This document shows, one piece after another, positions 34,051-42,563 of a stretch of 64,000 nt of DNA. The first letter of the stretch is position 1. Each line of letters starts with the position of its first letter. The notes below the pieces were generated by a model. It had not been told where the DNA came from, searched no databases, and saw only the letters and a program-made list of their open reading frames with translations. The stretch covers positions 930,001 to 994,000 of the forward strand of contig OY771429.1 in the NCBI GenBank assembly GCA_963674555.1, read 5' to 3'. Source of the stretch: JBGMEA01 sp963674555. GTDB lineage: Bacteria; Bacillota; Clostridia; Eubacteriales; Anaerofustaceae. The position numbers were made by a program, and so were the translations under genes.

Positions 34051-36048
34051 ATGGAAACTGCAATCTATACGATCGGGCTTATCGTTGCGGGGATGTACAT
34101 CATCCTGAGTTTCGATGATTTTATTTGGGACATCATTACGTTATTCACAAGAAATCGTTCCGAAAAAATAAAGATCGACACATTGAACGAAGTACCCCCT
34201 AAACTCCTGGCGATCGGCATTGCCGCCTGGCATGAAGAAAATGTCATAGGTGACGTTATCGATCATCTGATCGCATCCGTTCAGTATCCCAGATCCATGT
34301 ACTATATTTTCTTGGGTGTTTATCCGAATGATGATAAAACGATCGAAGTCGCTAAGCGTTTGGAAGAAACATATCCCAATGTCATCATGGTCGTTAATCA
34401 GAATGAGGGACCCACGAACAAAGCTGATAATATCAACAGCATCATAACACAGATGCATAAATTTGAAGCGGAACGCGGGTGGGAATTCGCATCACTTACC
34501 GTACATGACTCGGAAGATGTTGTGCATCCGTATGAGTTCAAAATAACAAATTATCTTCTTGATCGATATGAAATTCTGCAATTTCCTGTATTCCCCTTGC
34601 AAAACATGCCGAAATTAAGCAATATGTTTAAAAATATGACTGTAGGAACATATGCGGATGAATTCGCCGAAAATCACTTCAGAACGATGAGTTCCCGTGA
34701 TAACACAAATGCGTTCGTTCCATCTGCAGGAACAGGTTTTGTTATATCAAAGACGATACTTGAAAAGCATCGAGATAATGATCTGTTCCCGGAAAACAGT
34801 TTAACGGAAGATTACAAATTGTCATTGACATTGGCGCAAGAAGGCTCGAATGTTCATTATGTCCTTGAAAAAGTACCTCGTCTAAACGATAAAGGAAAAG
34901 TCGTTTGGGAATACATATCTACACGAAGCATGTTCCCCCTTACGTTTAAAGCAGCTGTTAAACAAAAAACGCGATGGGTATACGGCATCACGATGCAGTC
35001 GTTTAAACTTAAAGATATTTTCACATCAAAGAATATCAGCAGATCCGGGCGATATTTTATGTATAAAGATCTAAAAGCTAAAATAGCGAATCTTACGATC
35101 TTCCCGGGGTACGCGGTCTTTATCTATTTCATTGTTTCACTCTTTGCTTCTATCCCTGTGATGTATCCGATGTGTTCGTTCTCATGGTGGTTATGCGTAT
35201 TTTTAACATTCCTAATGCTCGAACGACAGATTCTTCGAGCCGTCGCCATCAAAAACGTATACGGATGGAAGAGCGTTTTTATCGCATGTTTGCTCCCGCC
35301 GATCCTGCCGATGCGATTGGTATGGGGAAATATCATCAATTTCACGGCAACATTCAGGGCTTGGAAGCAATATTTTTTCCGTCCGAAAACAAAATCTCAT
35401 TCTTCAGGCAAGGAAGTCTGGGCGAAGACCGATCACGAATTTTTAAAAAAGAATGTCTTAAAACGCTACTACAGAACGGTCGGTGATATTCTTTTGGAAA
35501 AGCAATATATCGATGCTGAAATGTTAAGAACAGGTCTTGAGAATGCCGAACTGAACGATCGGAAGATCGGAGAAGAGTTGCTCTCGGAAAATATGATCAC
35601 TGAAGAACAACTCACCGATGCGTTGGCTTTTGTGCACCATACGCTCTACTTACCGATAAAAAAACAACATGTCAATCAGGAATATGCAGCTCTGTTCGAT
35701 CGGGAGTTGTTAACGCGTTTGACCGCTTTTCCTATACTTTTAACACGTGATGGGTTTGTGATCGCATTTTCGCATGACAGTCCCGAAGACGCAGCAGCAC
35801 AGCTAGAAAAAAAATATAATATAAAAGTCCATACCGTCTATTCCACAAACGATAGAATCAAAGCAGCACTTGAGATGCTCTATTCGGATGAGATCATCCC
35901 ATTTGCATGCAATATCATCTGTCAGATGTATTATCAGGAAAAAATCGATTTCGAACAAATTTTATTGGTGTATAAGTACAATCATAATATGTCCGAATCG
36001 GATACGGATATACTATCCGACATGGGCTTATACCAAAGAATATCTTAA
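34051..36048 (+). CDS. NfrB-like family 2 glycosyltransferase with C-terminal MshEN/GspE-N-type domain
   Basis: A 665-residue membrane glycosyltransferase. An N-terminal helix (5-25) is followed by a GT2 domain: HDSEDVVHP, ENSLTEDYKLSL and KQKTRWVYG are the donor-binding, catalytic and R-W motifs of processive enzymes. Membrane helices lie at about 350-440. The C-terminal part (about 460-620: VGDILLEKQYIDAEMLRTGLENAEL and IGEELLSENMITEEQLTDALAF) resembles the MshEN/GspE-N domain, which binds c-di-GMP in some proteins. NfrB proteins have this architecture and make surface polymers. GAGG precedes ATG 34051. wecB follows 22 bp later. Confidence 0.88.
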   Translation: METAIYTIGLIVAGMYIILSFDDFIWDIITLFTRNRSEKIKIDTLNEVPPKLLAIGIAAWHEENVIGDVIDHLIASVQYPRSMYYIFLGVYPNDDKTIEVAKRLEETYPNVIMVVNQNEGPTNKADNINSIITQMHKFEAERGWEFASLTVHDSEDVVHPYEFKITNYLLDRYEILQFPVFPLQNMPKLSNMFKNMTVGTYADEFAENHFRTMSSRDNTNAFVPSAGTGFVISKTILEKHRDNDLFPENSLTEDYKLSLTLAQEGSNVHYVLEKVPRLNDKGKVVWEYISTRSMFPLTFKAAVKQKTRWVYGITMQSFKLKDIFTSKNISRSGRYFMYKDLKAKIANLTIFPGYAVFIYFIVSLFASIPVMYPMCSFSWWLCVFLTFLMLERQILRAVAIKNVYGWKSVFIACLLPPILPMRLVWGNIINFTATFRAWKQYFFRPKTKSHSSGKEVWAKTDHEFLKKNVLKRYYRTVGDILLEKQYIDAEMLRTGLENAELNDRKIGEELLSENMITEEQLTDALAFVHHTLYLPIKKQHVNQEYAALFDRELLTRLTAFPILLTRDGFVIAFSHDSPEDAAAQLEKKYNIKVHTVYSTNDRIKAALEMLYSDEIIPFACNIICQMYYQEKIDFEQILLVYKYNHNMSESDTDILSDMGLYQRIS

Positions 36049-36070
36049 TGCTGATTCAAATGAGGTTTGT

Positions 36071-37174
36071 ATGAGTATAAAAGTTATGACAGTTTTCGGC
36101 ACAAGACCCGAAACGATAAAAATGAGCCCTCTGGTCAAAGAATTAAAAACTCGATCTGAGATCGAAACGATCGTCTGTGTAAGCGCGCAGCACAGAGAAA
36201 TGCTGGATCAAGCGCTCAATGCATTTCATATAACACCCGATTATGACATGGATATCATGAAGTCGAGTCAAACACTTTCCGATATTACTTCGCGCGTGTT
36301 ATACGGGATCGAAGATATTTTAATAAAAGAAAAGCCCGATATCGTCTTGGTTCATGGAGACACAACTACGTCTTTTGCCACTGCGTTAGCCGCCTTCTAT
36401 CAACAAATCCCGATCGGTCATGTAGAAGCAGGTTTACGAACGTATAATAAATACTCGCCTTTTCCCGAAGAAATCAACAGAGAATTTATCGGTTTGGTAG
36501 CTGATATGAATTTCGCACCTACTGAGCGAAGTAAACAAAATTTGATCAATGAAGGAAAAGATCCCTCTTCGATCACGGTGACGGGAAACACCGCAATAGA
36601 TGCATTAGCTACAACGGTAAGATCAGATTATCAGAGCGACTTACTTGAATGGGCTAAAGGAAGCAGGCTCTTATTGCTTACCGCGCACAGAAGAGAAAAT
36701 CTGGGCGAACCTATGCGGCAAATGTTTCGCGCCATAAAACGCATCATGCAGAAATACTCGGATGTAAAGATCATTTATCCCGTCCATCTGAACCCAATCG
36801 TACAGCAAACAGCAAAAGAGATATTGGGAGATTCAGATCGAATAAAATTGATAGAACCGCTCGATGTGATCGATTTTCATAATCTCATCAATAGTTCTTA
36901 TTTGATCTTGACTGACAGCGGCGGCATCCAAGAAGAAGCTCCTTCTTTGGGAAAACCCGTTATCGTTCTGCGTGATACAACTGAACGCCCGGAAGGACTC
37001 GAAGCAGGTACATTAAAATTAGCAGGGACAAATGAAGATAAGATCTTTGAATTGACGGATCAATTGTTGTCGGATCCAAATGAATACAAAAAAATGAGCA
37101 AAGCATCGAACCCTTACGGAGACGGTCATGCAAGTAAACGTATTGTGGATAAAATCATTAAGCATTTTTCCTGA
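36071..37174 (+). CDS. wecB: UDP-N-acetylglucosamine 2-epimerase
   Basis: A 367-residue non-hydrolysing epimerase interconverting UDP-GlcNAc and UDP-ManNAc. Motifs: FGTRPETIKMSPL, HGDTTTSFA, GHVEAGLRTYNKYSPFPEE, TAHRRENLG and LTDSGGIQEEAPSLGKPVI. I chose ATG 36071 because GAGG lies 5 nt upstream; the open frame extends further 5' inside the glycosyltransferase gene. As the second gene of a pair with the NfrB-like enzyme it probably supplies UDP-ManNAc for that enzyme's polymer. Confidence 0.96.
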   Translation: MSIKVMTVFGTRPETIKMSPLVKELKTRSEIETIVCVSAQHREMLDQALNAFHITPDYDMDIMKSSQTLSDITSRVLYGIEDILIKEKPDIVLVHGDTTTSFATALAAFYQQIPIGHVEAGLRTYNKYSPFPEEINREFIGLVADMNFAPTERSKQNLINEGKDPSSITVTGNTAIDALATTVRSDYQSDLLEWAKGSRLLLLTAHRRENLGEPMRQMFRAIKRIMQKYSDVKIIYPVHLNPIVQQTAKEILGDSDRIKLIEPLDVIDFHNLINSSYLILTDSGGIQEEAPSLGKPVIVLRDTTERPEGLEAGTLKLAGTNEDKIFELTDQLLSDPNEYKKMSKASNPYGDGHASKRIVDKIIKHFS

Positions 37175-37207
37175 TTCAACGCATCATTACTGTAAATGTA
37201 TTAAAAT

Positions 37208-37246
37208 CGAGATCTGTCTCAAGCAGGCAGATCTTAAATTTTTTTG
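37208..37246 (+). terminator. Terminator after wecB
   Basis: AGATCTG (37210-37216) pairs with CAGATCT (37228-37234), followed by a T-rich stretch. Confidence 0.75.
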
Positions 37247-37318
37247 CGATTTCCATTGCTTTATCACAATGTTACAGTATAATATTCTTGCACTTCTTAT
37301 AAAATGACGAGGATTTGC

Positions 37319-38068
37319 ATGTTCAATATCAAATACTTTATTTACAAAAGAAAAAGAATATTTATATCGATCGGATTGATCTTATTGTCGTTGATCATAT
37401 GGATCGCGTTCTCTTCTGCTACAAAAAAAACGATCGTACTGGCAAGCGAAAATGGCTCGATCAGCGTAGACGTTTACGGTTACGCTACCACTTCCGATGT
37501 TTTGGCTAAAGCAGATATTCAGATGGGTCCTTATGATAAGATAGAAGGCTCACTGAATGATTATGTCGCTGATAATGAAACGATCGATATTACTTACGAT
37601 TTTAACGATACATACGAACAGGAAGTTCTGCAGATGCTAGAGTTAGCAAGCAGAACAGATATCTCTGCTCGCCTTTCCGCTTTGGTCGACACCGAATATT
37701 TGATCGTTAACAATACCGGAAGCGAAACGAATACGATAATCATCAACGGTAAGATCTATGCTTATTCGAAAATCATGGATATCGAAGCGACAGCATATGA
37801 TCCTTCAAGTTGTTATCCTTACGACGGGATCCACACTGCCGACGGTTCGGTCGCAAAAGAATACTATACGATCGCGGCTTCTCGCGATATCCCTTTCGGT
37901 ACAATGGTCTATATACCCTATTTTGCCGATGCGCCCAATCACGGGATATTTGAAGTCGAGGACAGAGGTGGAGCGATCAAAGGAAATATCATAGATATAT
38001 TTTTCAAATCACATTATGACGCGATCAAATTCGGTCGCAGAAAACTTACAATGTACATTTTGAAATAA
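37319..38068 (+). CDS. 3D-domain protein with DUF348-like region
   Basis: A 249-residue secreted or anchored protein. TM helix near 12-32, then a DUF348/G5-type ubiquitin-like region (SISVDVYGYATTSDVLAKADIQ), and a C-terminal 3D domain with the three Asp residues in ATAYDPSS, the HTADGSVAKEYYTIAASRDIPFGTMVYIP stretch and VEDRGGAIKGNIIDIFF. This is the YabE/YocH-type architecture of cell-wall lytic transglycosylases. GAGG lies 6 nt before ATG 37319. Confidence 0.85.
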   Translation: MFNIKYFIYKRKRIFISIGLILLSLIIWIAFSSATKKTIVLASENGSISVDVYGYATTSDVLAKADIQMGPYDKIEGSLNDYVADNETIDITYDFNDTYEQEVLQMLELASRTDISARLSALVDTEYLIVNNTGSETNTIIINGKIYAYSKIMDIEATAYDPSSCYPYDGIHTADGSVAKEYYTIAASRDIPFGTMVYIPYFADAPNHGIFEVEDRGGAIKGNIIDIFFKSHYDAIKFGRRKLTMYILK

Positions 38069-38138
38069 CATTTTCATGTGTTTTGTGAAATCGTATACAA
38101 TTATTTCGCAAACACCCCATAAATTCACAGTAAAGGTG

Positions 38139-38167
38139 TTGCACCCGATAAAAAATTGTGCTATAGT
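38139..38167 (+). promoter_or_regulatory. Promoter of ferredoxin 1
   Basis: TTGCAC (38139-38144), 17 nt, TATAGT (38162-38167), 32 nt before the ferredoxin start. Confidence 0.75.
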
Positions 38168-38199
38168 ACAAAAAGACTATTATTTTGGAGGTAAGATTC

Positions 38200-38367
38200 A
38201 TGGCTTATAAAATCACTGATGACTGCATCGCTTGCGGAACATGCATTTCTGAATGTCCTGTAGATGCTATTTCAGAAGGAGATATTTACGTAATAGATCC
38301 TGCTACATGCACAGATTGCGGTAGTTGCGCAAGTGTTTGCCCGACAGAAGCAATCATTGCCGGATAG
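38200..38367 (+). CDS. Bacterial 2[4Fe-4S] ferredoxin 1
   Basis: A 55-residue ferredoxin with two complete clusters: C-IACGTC-ISEC-P (CxxCxxCxxxCP) near the start and C-TDCGSC-ASVC-P in the second half. GGAGG lies 9 nt before ATG 38200; the open frame begins five codons earlier without such a site. It would carry low-potential electrons in anaerobic metabolism. It has its own promoter and terminator and is followed by a second ferredoxin gene. Confidence 0.97.
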   Translation: MAYKITDDCIACGTCISECPVDAISEGDIYVIDPATCTDCGSCASVCPTEAIIAG

Positions 38368-38379
38368 TATAAAAACAAG

Positions 38380-38407
38380 AAAGCTCTCATATAATGAGGG
38401 CTTTTTT
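38380..38407 (+). terminator. Terminator after ferredoxin 1
   Basis: AAAGCTCTCAT pairs with ATGAGGGCTTT (one wobble) and a T run follows. Confidence 0.85.
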
Positions 38408-38442
38408 ATTTTTTTCCTTTCTTTGAAAGGCAAAAATAATAA

Positions 38443-38471
38443 TTGAACTTGTAAACGCTTTATGTTATATT
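38443..38471 (+). promoter_or_regulatory. Promoter of ferredoxin 2
   Basis: TTGAAC (38443-38448), 17 nt, TATATT (38466-38471), just upstream of the second ferredoxin. Confidence 0.7.
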
Positions 38472-38497
38472 TAACTTAAAGTGAGAGGGGGATCACT

Positions 38498-38668
38498 ATG
38501 ACTTATGTAATAACAGATGTATGTGTTTCATGCGGTGCTTGCGCGCCGGAGTGTCCGGTTGAGGCTATCAGTGAGGGGGATGAGATCTACGTTGTTAATG
38601 AAGATCTGTGTATCGACTGCGGTGCTTGTGCGGGTGTGTGTCCTGTTGAAGCTCCGATTGCTCAATAA
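38498..38668 (+). CDS. Bacterial 2[4Fe-4S] ferredoxin 2
   Basis: A 56-residue ferredoxin below common length cut-offs: MTYVITDVCVSCGACAPECP at the start, then a second cluster CIDCGACAGVCPVEAP. AGGGGG lies about 6 nt before ATG 38498. Another frame in this stretch (38517-38732) is longer but has no cluster motif and is not real. Compared with ferredoxin 1 it uses more G/C-ending codons. The neighbouring copy has different flanking sequence, so this is a divergent paralogue and not a recent duplication. Confidence 0.96.
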   Translation: MTYVITDVCVSCGACAPECPVEAISEGDEIYVVNEDLCIDCGACAGVCPVEAPIAQ

Positions 38669-38691
38669 ATCAAGGATCACGAAGATAAATT

Positions 38692-38733
38692 ACATGCTCT
38701 TCTGTTTGCAGAGGAGCATGTTTTGTTTATAAT
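38692..38733 (+). promoter_or_regulatory. Ferredoxin terminator overlapping the trmN6 promoter
   Basis: ACATGCTC and GAGCATGT (with inner TCTG/CAGA) form a hairpin ending in a T-rich run, a terminator for ferredoxin 2. The same bases hold TTGCAG (38706-38711), 16 nt, TATAAT (38728-38733). The next ATG is 6 nt after the -10 box, so the trmN6 transcript may be leaderless. Confidence 0.6.
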
Positions 38734-38739
38734 AGAGAT

Positions 38740-39513
38740 ATGAAAAAAATAGTGCCGAAACCACATTACGATACATCAAGCTACAGATTGGACGATCTAC
38801 AAACAGACGGTATGATCATCTATCAAAATCCCGAAAAATTCTGCTTCGGAACGGATGCTGTTATCTTAGCTGATTTCGCATCGAAAGACATTAAAAGAAA
38901 CGGGAAAGTTATCGACCTGTGTACAGGCAACGGTATTATCCCGTTGTTGTTGCGCTCTCGCAGAAAGGATATTACCATATCCGCTGCGGAGATCGATGAG
39001 GATACAGCCGTGTTGGCAGCATACAATATGGAGCAAAATATGCTTAAAGATACGATCGATATTTTTTGCTGCAATATCCTGCATTTACCGAAATCGATGT
39101 ATGATTCATATGATGCAGTAACGGTCAATCCGCCTTATATACCGATCGGAAAAGGACTTCAAACGACAGCAAAGGATGTTACCGCTGCAAGGCACGAACT
39201 CTACATCAACTTGGATGAAACCGTAAAGATCGCTTCTTCTTTGTTAAAATTTAAAGGTAAACTATTCCTTGTGCATAAGGCAAATCGCATCGCTGAGATC
39301 TTTGAAGCATTTCAACGGTACGATCTTCAAGCAAAAAAACTTCGTTTCGTACACTCGAAACAAGATCAGAAAGCTACGCTTGTTTTAGTTTCCGCCAGTA
39401 AAAATTCGGGACCGTGGCTCGATGTCCTTGAGCCTCTTATCGTATATAATGCGGACGATTCTTTTACTTCAGAGATCGACAAGATATACAAAAGAGAGTC
39501 CTATGAAATATAA
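38740..39513 (+). CDS. trmN6: tRNA1(Val) adenine N6-methyltransferase family protein
   Basis: A 257-residue SAM-dependent methyltransferase of the YfiC/TrmN6 family, which modifies A37 of tRNA-Val. Motif I is VIDLCTGNGIIPLLL and the catalytic motif is NPPYIP (N-P-P-Y). No Shine-Dalgarno site precedes ATG 38740; a -10 box ends 6 nt before it, so translation may be leaderless. It begins a cluster with ogg (11-bp overlap), tmcAL and prmC, all acting on nucleic acids or translation. Confidence 0.9.
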   Translation: MKKIVPKPHYDTSSYRLDDLQTDGMIIYQNPEKFCFGTDAVILADFASKDIKRNGKVIDLCTGNGIIPLLLRSRRKDITISAAEIDEDTAVLAAYNMEQNMLKDTIDIFCCNILHLPKSMYDSYDAVTVNPPYIPIGKGLQTTAKDVTAARHELYINLDETVKIASSLLKFKGKLFLVHKANRIAEIFEAFQRYDLQAKKLRFVHSKQDQKATLVLVSASKNSGPWLDVLEPLIVYNADDSFTSEIDKIYKRESYEI

Positions 39514-40411
39514 AGCTGAGGATCGTCACATCATCATTGCAAATATCGACCATTTCGATATCCGACAGATATTCGATTGCGGTCAAAATTTCAGATTTGA
39601 ACAAACAGCGGAAAATACCTATACGGGTATCGCTTTCGGAAAGATATTGAAGATTGAACAAAACAACGATACCGTCATCTTGTACGATACGACTCTTGAT
39701 GCGTTCGAAAAGATTTGGAAAAACTTTTTAGCACTCGATGAAGATTACGATGCGATCAAAAAAACGATCAATTCGGATATCCATATGGATCGGGCATTGC
39801 AATACGGTTGGGGCATTCGGATCTTAAAACAAGATTTTTGGGAAATGCTCATAAGTTTTATTCTTTCTCAGAATAACAATATACCCCGCATTAAAAAGAT
39901 CATCGATGCTTTGTGTAAATATGCGGGACATCCGATCGGTAAAGAAAGCTATCAATCATATACGTTTCCGACTCTTAAAGATCTGTCGGATGTATCGGAA
40001 GAAGATTTGAGAGAACTCGGCATGGGATACAGAGCTGCATACATCAAAGATGCTGTGGATAAATTCAATTCAGGTGAGCTGGATATAAAGGCGATCAGCG
40101 AACTTAAAACTCCCGATGCAAAAGAGCAATTGATGAAGATCAAAGGTGTCGGTGCAAAAGTAGCGGATTGTATCTTATTATTCGGGATGTCCAGATACGA
40201 TGTTTGCCCGCAGGATGTATGGGTAAAGCGTATTTTCACCGAAACGTATCAAATAAAGGACTTGACTGTTAAAAAAGGATATGCGTTTGCGGATCAAAAA
40301 TGGGGCAAGTATTCCGGTCTCGCACAACAATACCTTTTTTATTGTGCCCGCGAAAATACCGATCAAGATCCATCTACGAAAAATGCACCTTCAATAAAGG
40401 AGAAACCATGA
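39503..40411 (+). CDS. ogg: 8-oxoguanine DNA glycosylase (OGG-type)
   Basis: A 302-residue glycosylase and AP lyase for 8-oxoguanine. N-terminal TBP-like domain DCGQNFRFEQ, then the helix-hairpin-helix IKGVGAKVADCILLFG with the catalytic Lys, and PQDVWVKRIF with the catalytic Asp. Unlike Nth and MutY it has no Fe-S motif. I chose ATG 39503 because AGAGAG precedes it and the protein then starts at the family's N-terminus. It overlaps trmN6 by 11 bp and tmcAL by 4 bp. Confidence 0.92.
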   Translation: MKYKAEDRHIIIANIDHFDIRQIFDCGQNFRFEQTAENTYTGIAFGKILKIEQNNDTVILYDTTLDAFEKIWKNFLALDEDYDAIKKTINSDIHMDRALQYGWGIRILKQDFWEMLISFILSQNNNIPRIKKIIDALCKYAGHPIGKESYQSYTFPTLKDLSDVSEEDLRELGMGYRAAYIKDAVDKFNSGELDIKAISELKTPDAKEQLMKIKGVGAKVADCILLFGMSRYDVCPQDVWVKRIFTETYQIKDLTVKKGYAFADQKWGKYSGLAQQYLFYCARENTDQDPSTKNAPSIKEKP

Positions 40412-41612
40412 AAATCGCCGCGATCATTACCGAATATAACCCTTTTCACAATGGACATGCCTATCAAATAGCGCAACTGCGTGAAAAACATGACGTTTCT
40501 CATGTGGTTTGCATCATGAGTTCATCCTTTATGCAGCGCGGCGAACCGGCGATATTCGATAAAATGAAAAGAGCGGTATTCGCGCTCCGTTCGGGTGCCA
40601 ATGCGGTATTTGAATTGCCTTATGTATACAGCGGACAAACCGCTGAGATCTTTGCCAAAGGTAGCGTAGGGTTGGCGATCAAGATCAAAGCGGACATATT
40701 AAGCTTCGGGTGTGAAAATCCCGATATGAGCCGCTTTAATCAAATCGTAAAACTACTGAACCATGAAGATAATGCTTTTCAGAAATTATTAAAGCATTAC
40801 CTTTCACAAGGGCATTCCTATGCAGTAAGCCGTGTAAGCGCCCTTGAAGACATCACGGGAGAAGATCTGCAATTCCTTTCTAAACCGAACAATATCCTTG
40901 CGTTGAGTATTTACGACAGATCGATAATTTAAAGAGCAATATCTCGGTTATACCGATCTTACGCAAAAATACAGGCTATCACTCAAATGAGATCATCAAA
41001 AATTTCGCCTCAGCTTCATTGGTACGAAAAAAGATCAAAGGTGATGAATATGAAGAGATATTCTCTTGTCTTCCTGAGGAATCTTACGGATCGACCGATT
41101 TCTTAAGATCTTTAAAAATTAATGATATCGATCGCTATAAATTTATCATAAAAGCTTTTCTCACACTCCGTTCACCCGAGGAATTATCCGATATCTGCGA
41201 TATGGAAGAAGGCCTTGAAAACCGCTTGATCAATCACGCACATTTGTTGAATCAGGGTGTGGAAGTATTTTTGGATGCGGTTTGCACAAAAAGATATGCA
41301 AAAAGCAGGATCAGACGTATCTTGTTTCATATCCTTTTTCACTACACTGCCGAAGATATGCAATTTTATAAAAACTATATTCCGGATTATATACGCATCT
41401 TAGGTGTCGATGAAAAAGGTCGGGAAGTGATCAAACACATAAAAGATAAAACAGAGATGCAGGTCATAACCAACTTGTCTAAAGATTTTCATACCCTATC
41501 GTCTCAAGATAAAAAAATCATCGAACTTGAAAATCGCGCCTATGAACTGTACCACCTCTTTGATCAGTCCTATACCGAAGATGCAAAACTCAAGCCTTCC
41601 ATATTAGGATGA
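40408..41612 (+). pseudogene. tmcAL: tRNA(Met) cytidine acetate ligase, frameshifted
   Basis: TmcAL makes ac4C34 on elongator tRNA-Met. The first frame (from ATG 40408, stop 40930-40932) has AAIITEYNPFHNGHAYQIAQLREKH with the HxGH nucleotidyl-transfer motif and runs to KPNNILAL. The next frame (effectively from about 40905 to 41612) continues EYLRQIDNLKSNISVIPILRKNTGYHSNEIIKNFASASLVRKKI and the C-terminal domain. One missing base in the G run at 40905 explains the break: TTG-GAG has become TTGAG. Both halves are otherwise intact and together give about 401 residues, the family's normal length. So this is a recent frameshift or an assembly or read error. Confidence 0.85.
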
Positions 41613-41646
41613 GCTATCTGATTATGAGCATTTTGGAGCAACAATT

Positions 41647-42501
41647 ATGAAAACCATCGAACAATTACTGCGGATCGGCGTAAAAAGACTAAAAGAAAAT
41701 CAAATCGAAAGTGCCTTGTTGGACACGCAGATCTTATTATCGCGATTGCTTGGCGTGGATAGATTATATTTACACATCCATTCAAATGATAATGTGCAAG
41801 CTGATGTCGAAAATAAATTCTTAGAGCAAATAGAAAAAAGAAGCAGCCATATGCCGATCGCCTATATCACAAAACAGAAAGAATTTATGGCGCTTTGTTT
41901 GTATGTGGATGAGCGTGTTTTAATACCGAGAAATGATACGGAGATATTGGTCGAAAATGCCATTGAAATCATAAAACGATCAAAAAAAGAAGAGCTCGAA
42001 ATACTTGACTTATGTTGTGGGAGCGGCTGCATAGGTATATCACTGGCTTACGCCTGTCCGAATACACACGTAACGCTTTCCGATATCTCAAACGACGCTT
42101 TACAGGTCGCAAAAATCAACACAGAAATGTATGATCTATCGAAACGTATCGACATGATCTCATCTGATCTGTTTGAAAATCTCCCTCAGAAAAGATATGA
42201 TATCATCACGGCAAACCCTCCGTATATCACGACCGATGAGCTCACTGATTTAGATACAGACATCTTGCTTTATGAACCACCGCTTGCATTATCCGGAGGG
42301 GATGACGGATTAGATTTCTATAGGCAAATACTACAAAAGGTTGATGATTATTTAAACCACAAAGGCTATCTCATTTTTGAAATAGGTCATCTGCAAGGAA
42401 AACAAGTCAAAGATTTAATGTTGGAATATGGATTTACCGATGTTCAGATCATTCTTGATTATGCGCAAAACGATCGTGTCGTATTGGGTCGTTTGCATTA
42501 A
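41647..42501 (+). CDS. prmC: Peptide chain release factor N5-glutamine methyltransferase
   Basis: A 284-residue SAM-dependent methyltransferase that modifies the GGQ glutamine of release factors. N-terminal helical domain, then VLIPRNDTEILVE, motif I DLCCGSGCIGISLA and the catalytic NPPYI. TGGAG lies before ATG 41647. It is last in the trmN6-ogg-tmcAL-prmC cluster. Usually prmC follows prfA, which is not in this window. Confidence 0.95.
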   Translation: MKTIEQLLRIGVKRLKENQIESALLDTQILLSRLLGVDRLYLHIHSNDNVQADVENKFLEQIEKRSSHMPIAYITKQKEFMALCLYVDERVLIPRNDTEILVENAIEIIKRSKKEELEILDLCCGSGCIGISLAYACPNTHVTLSDISNDALQVAKINTEMYDLSKRIDMISSDLFENLPQKRYDIITANPPYITTDELTDLDTDILLYEPPLALSGGDDGLDFYRQILQKVDDYLNHKGYLIFEIGHLQGKQVKDLMLEYGFTDVQIILDYAQNDRVVLGRLH

Positions 42502-42510
42502 AAAGACCAA

Positions 42511-42537
42511 AAAAAACACGGATGATCCGTGTTTTTC
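42511..42537. terminator. Intrinsic terminator
   Basis: AAACACGGA pairs with TCCGTGTTT around a short loop, flanked by A and T runs. It ends prmC and faces the converging YwaF-like gene. Confidence 0.85.
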
Positions 42538-42563
42538 TTATTAAGTGGAAAAGTCCTTTTTGT

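Noticed and set aside
38517..38732. 71-codon frame at ferredoxin 2
   Set aside because: It is a frame-shifted shadow of the 56-residue ferredoxin, which has both complete Fe-S motifs and a ribosome-binding site.
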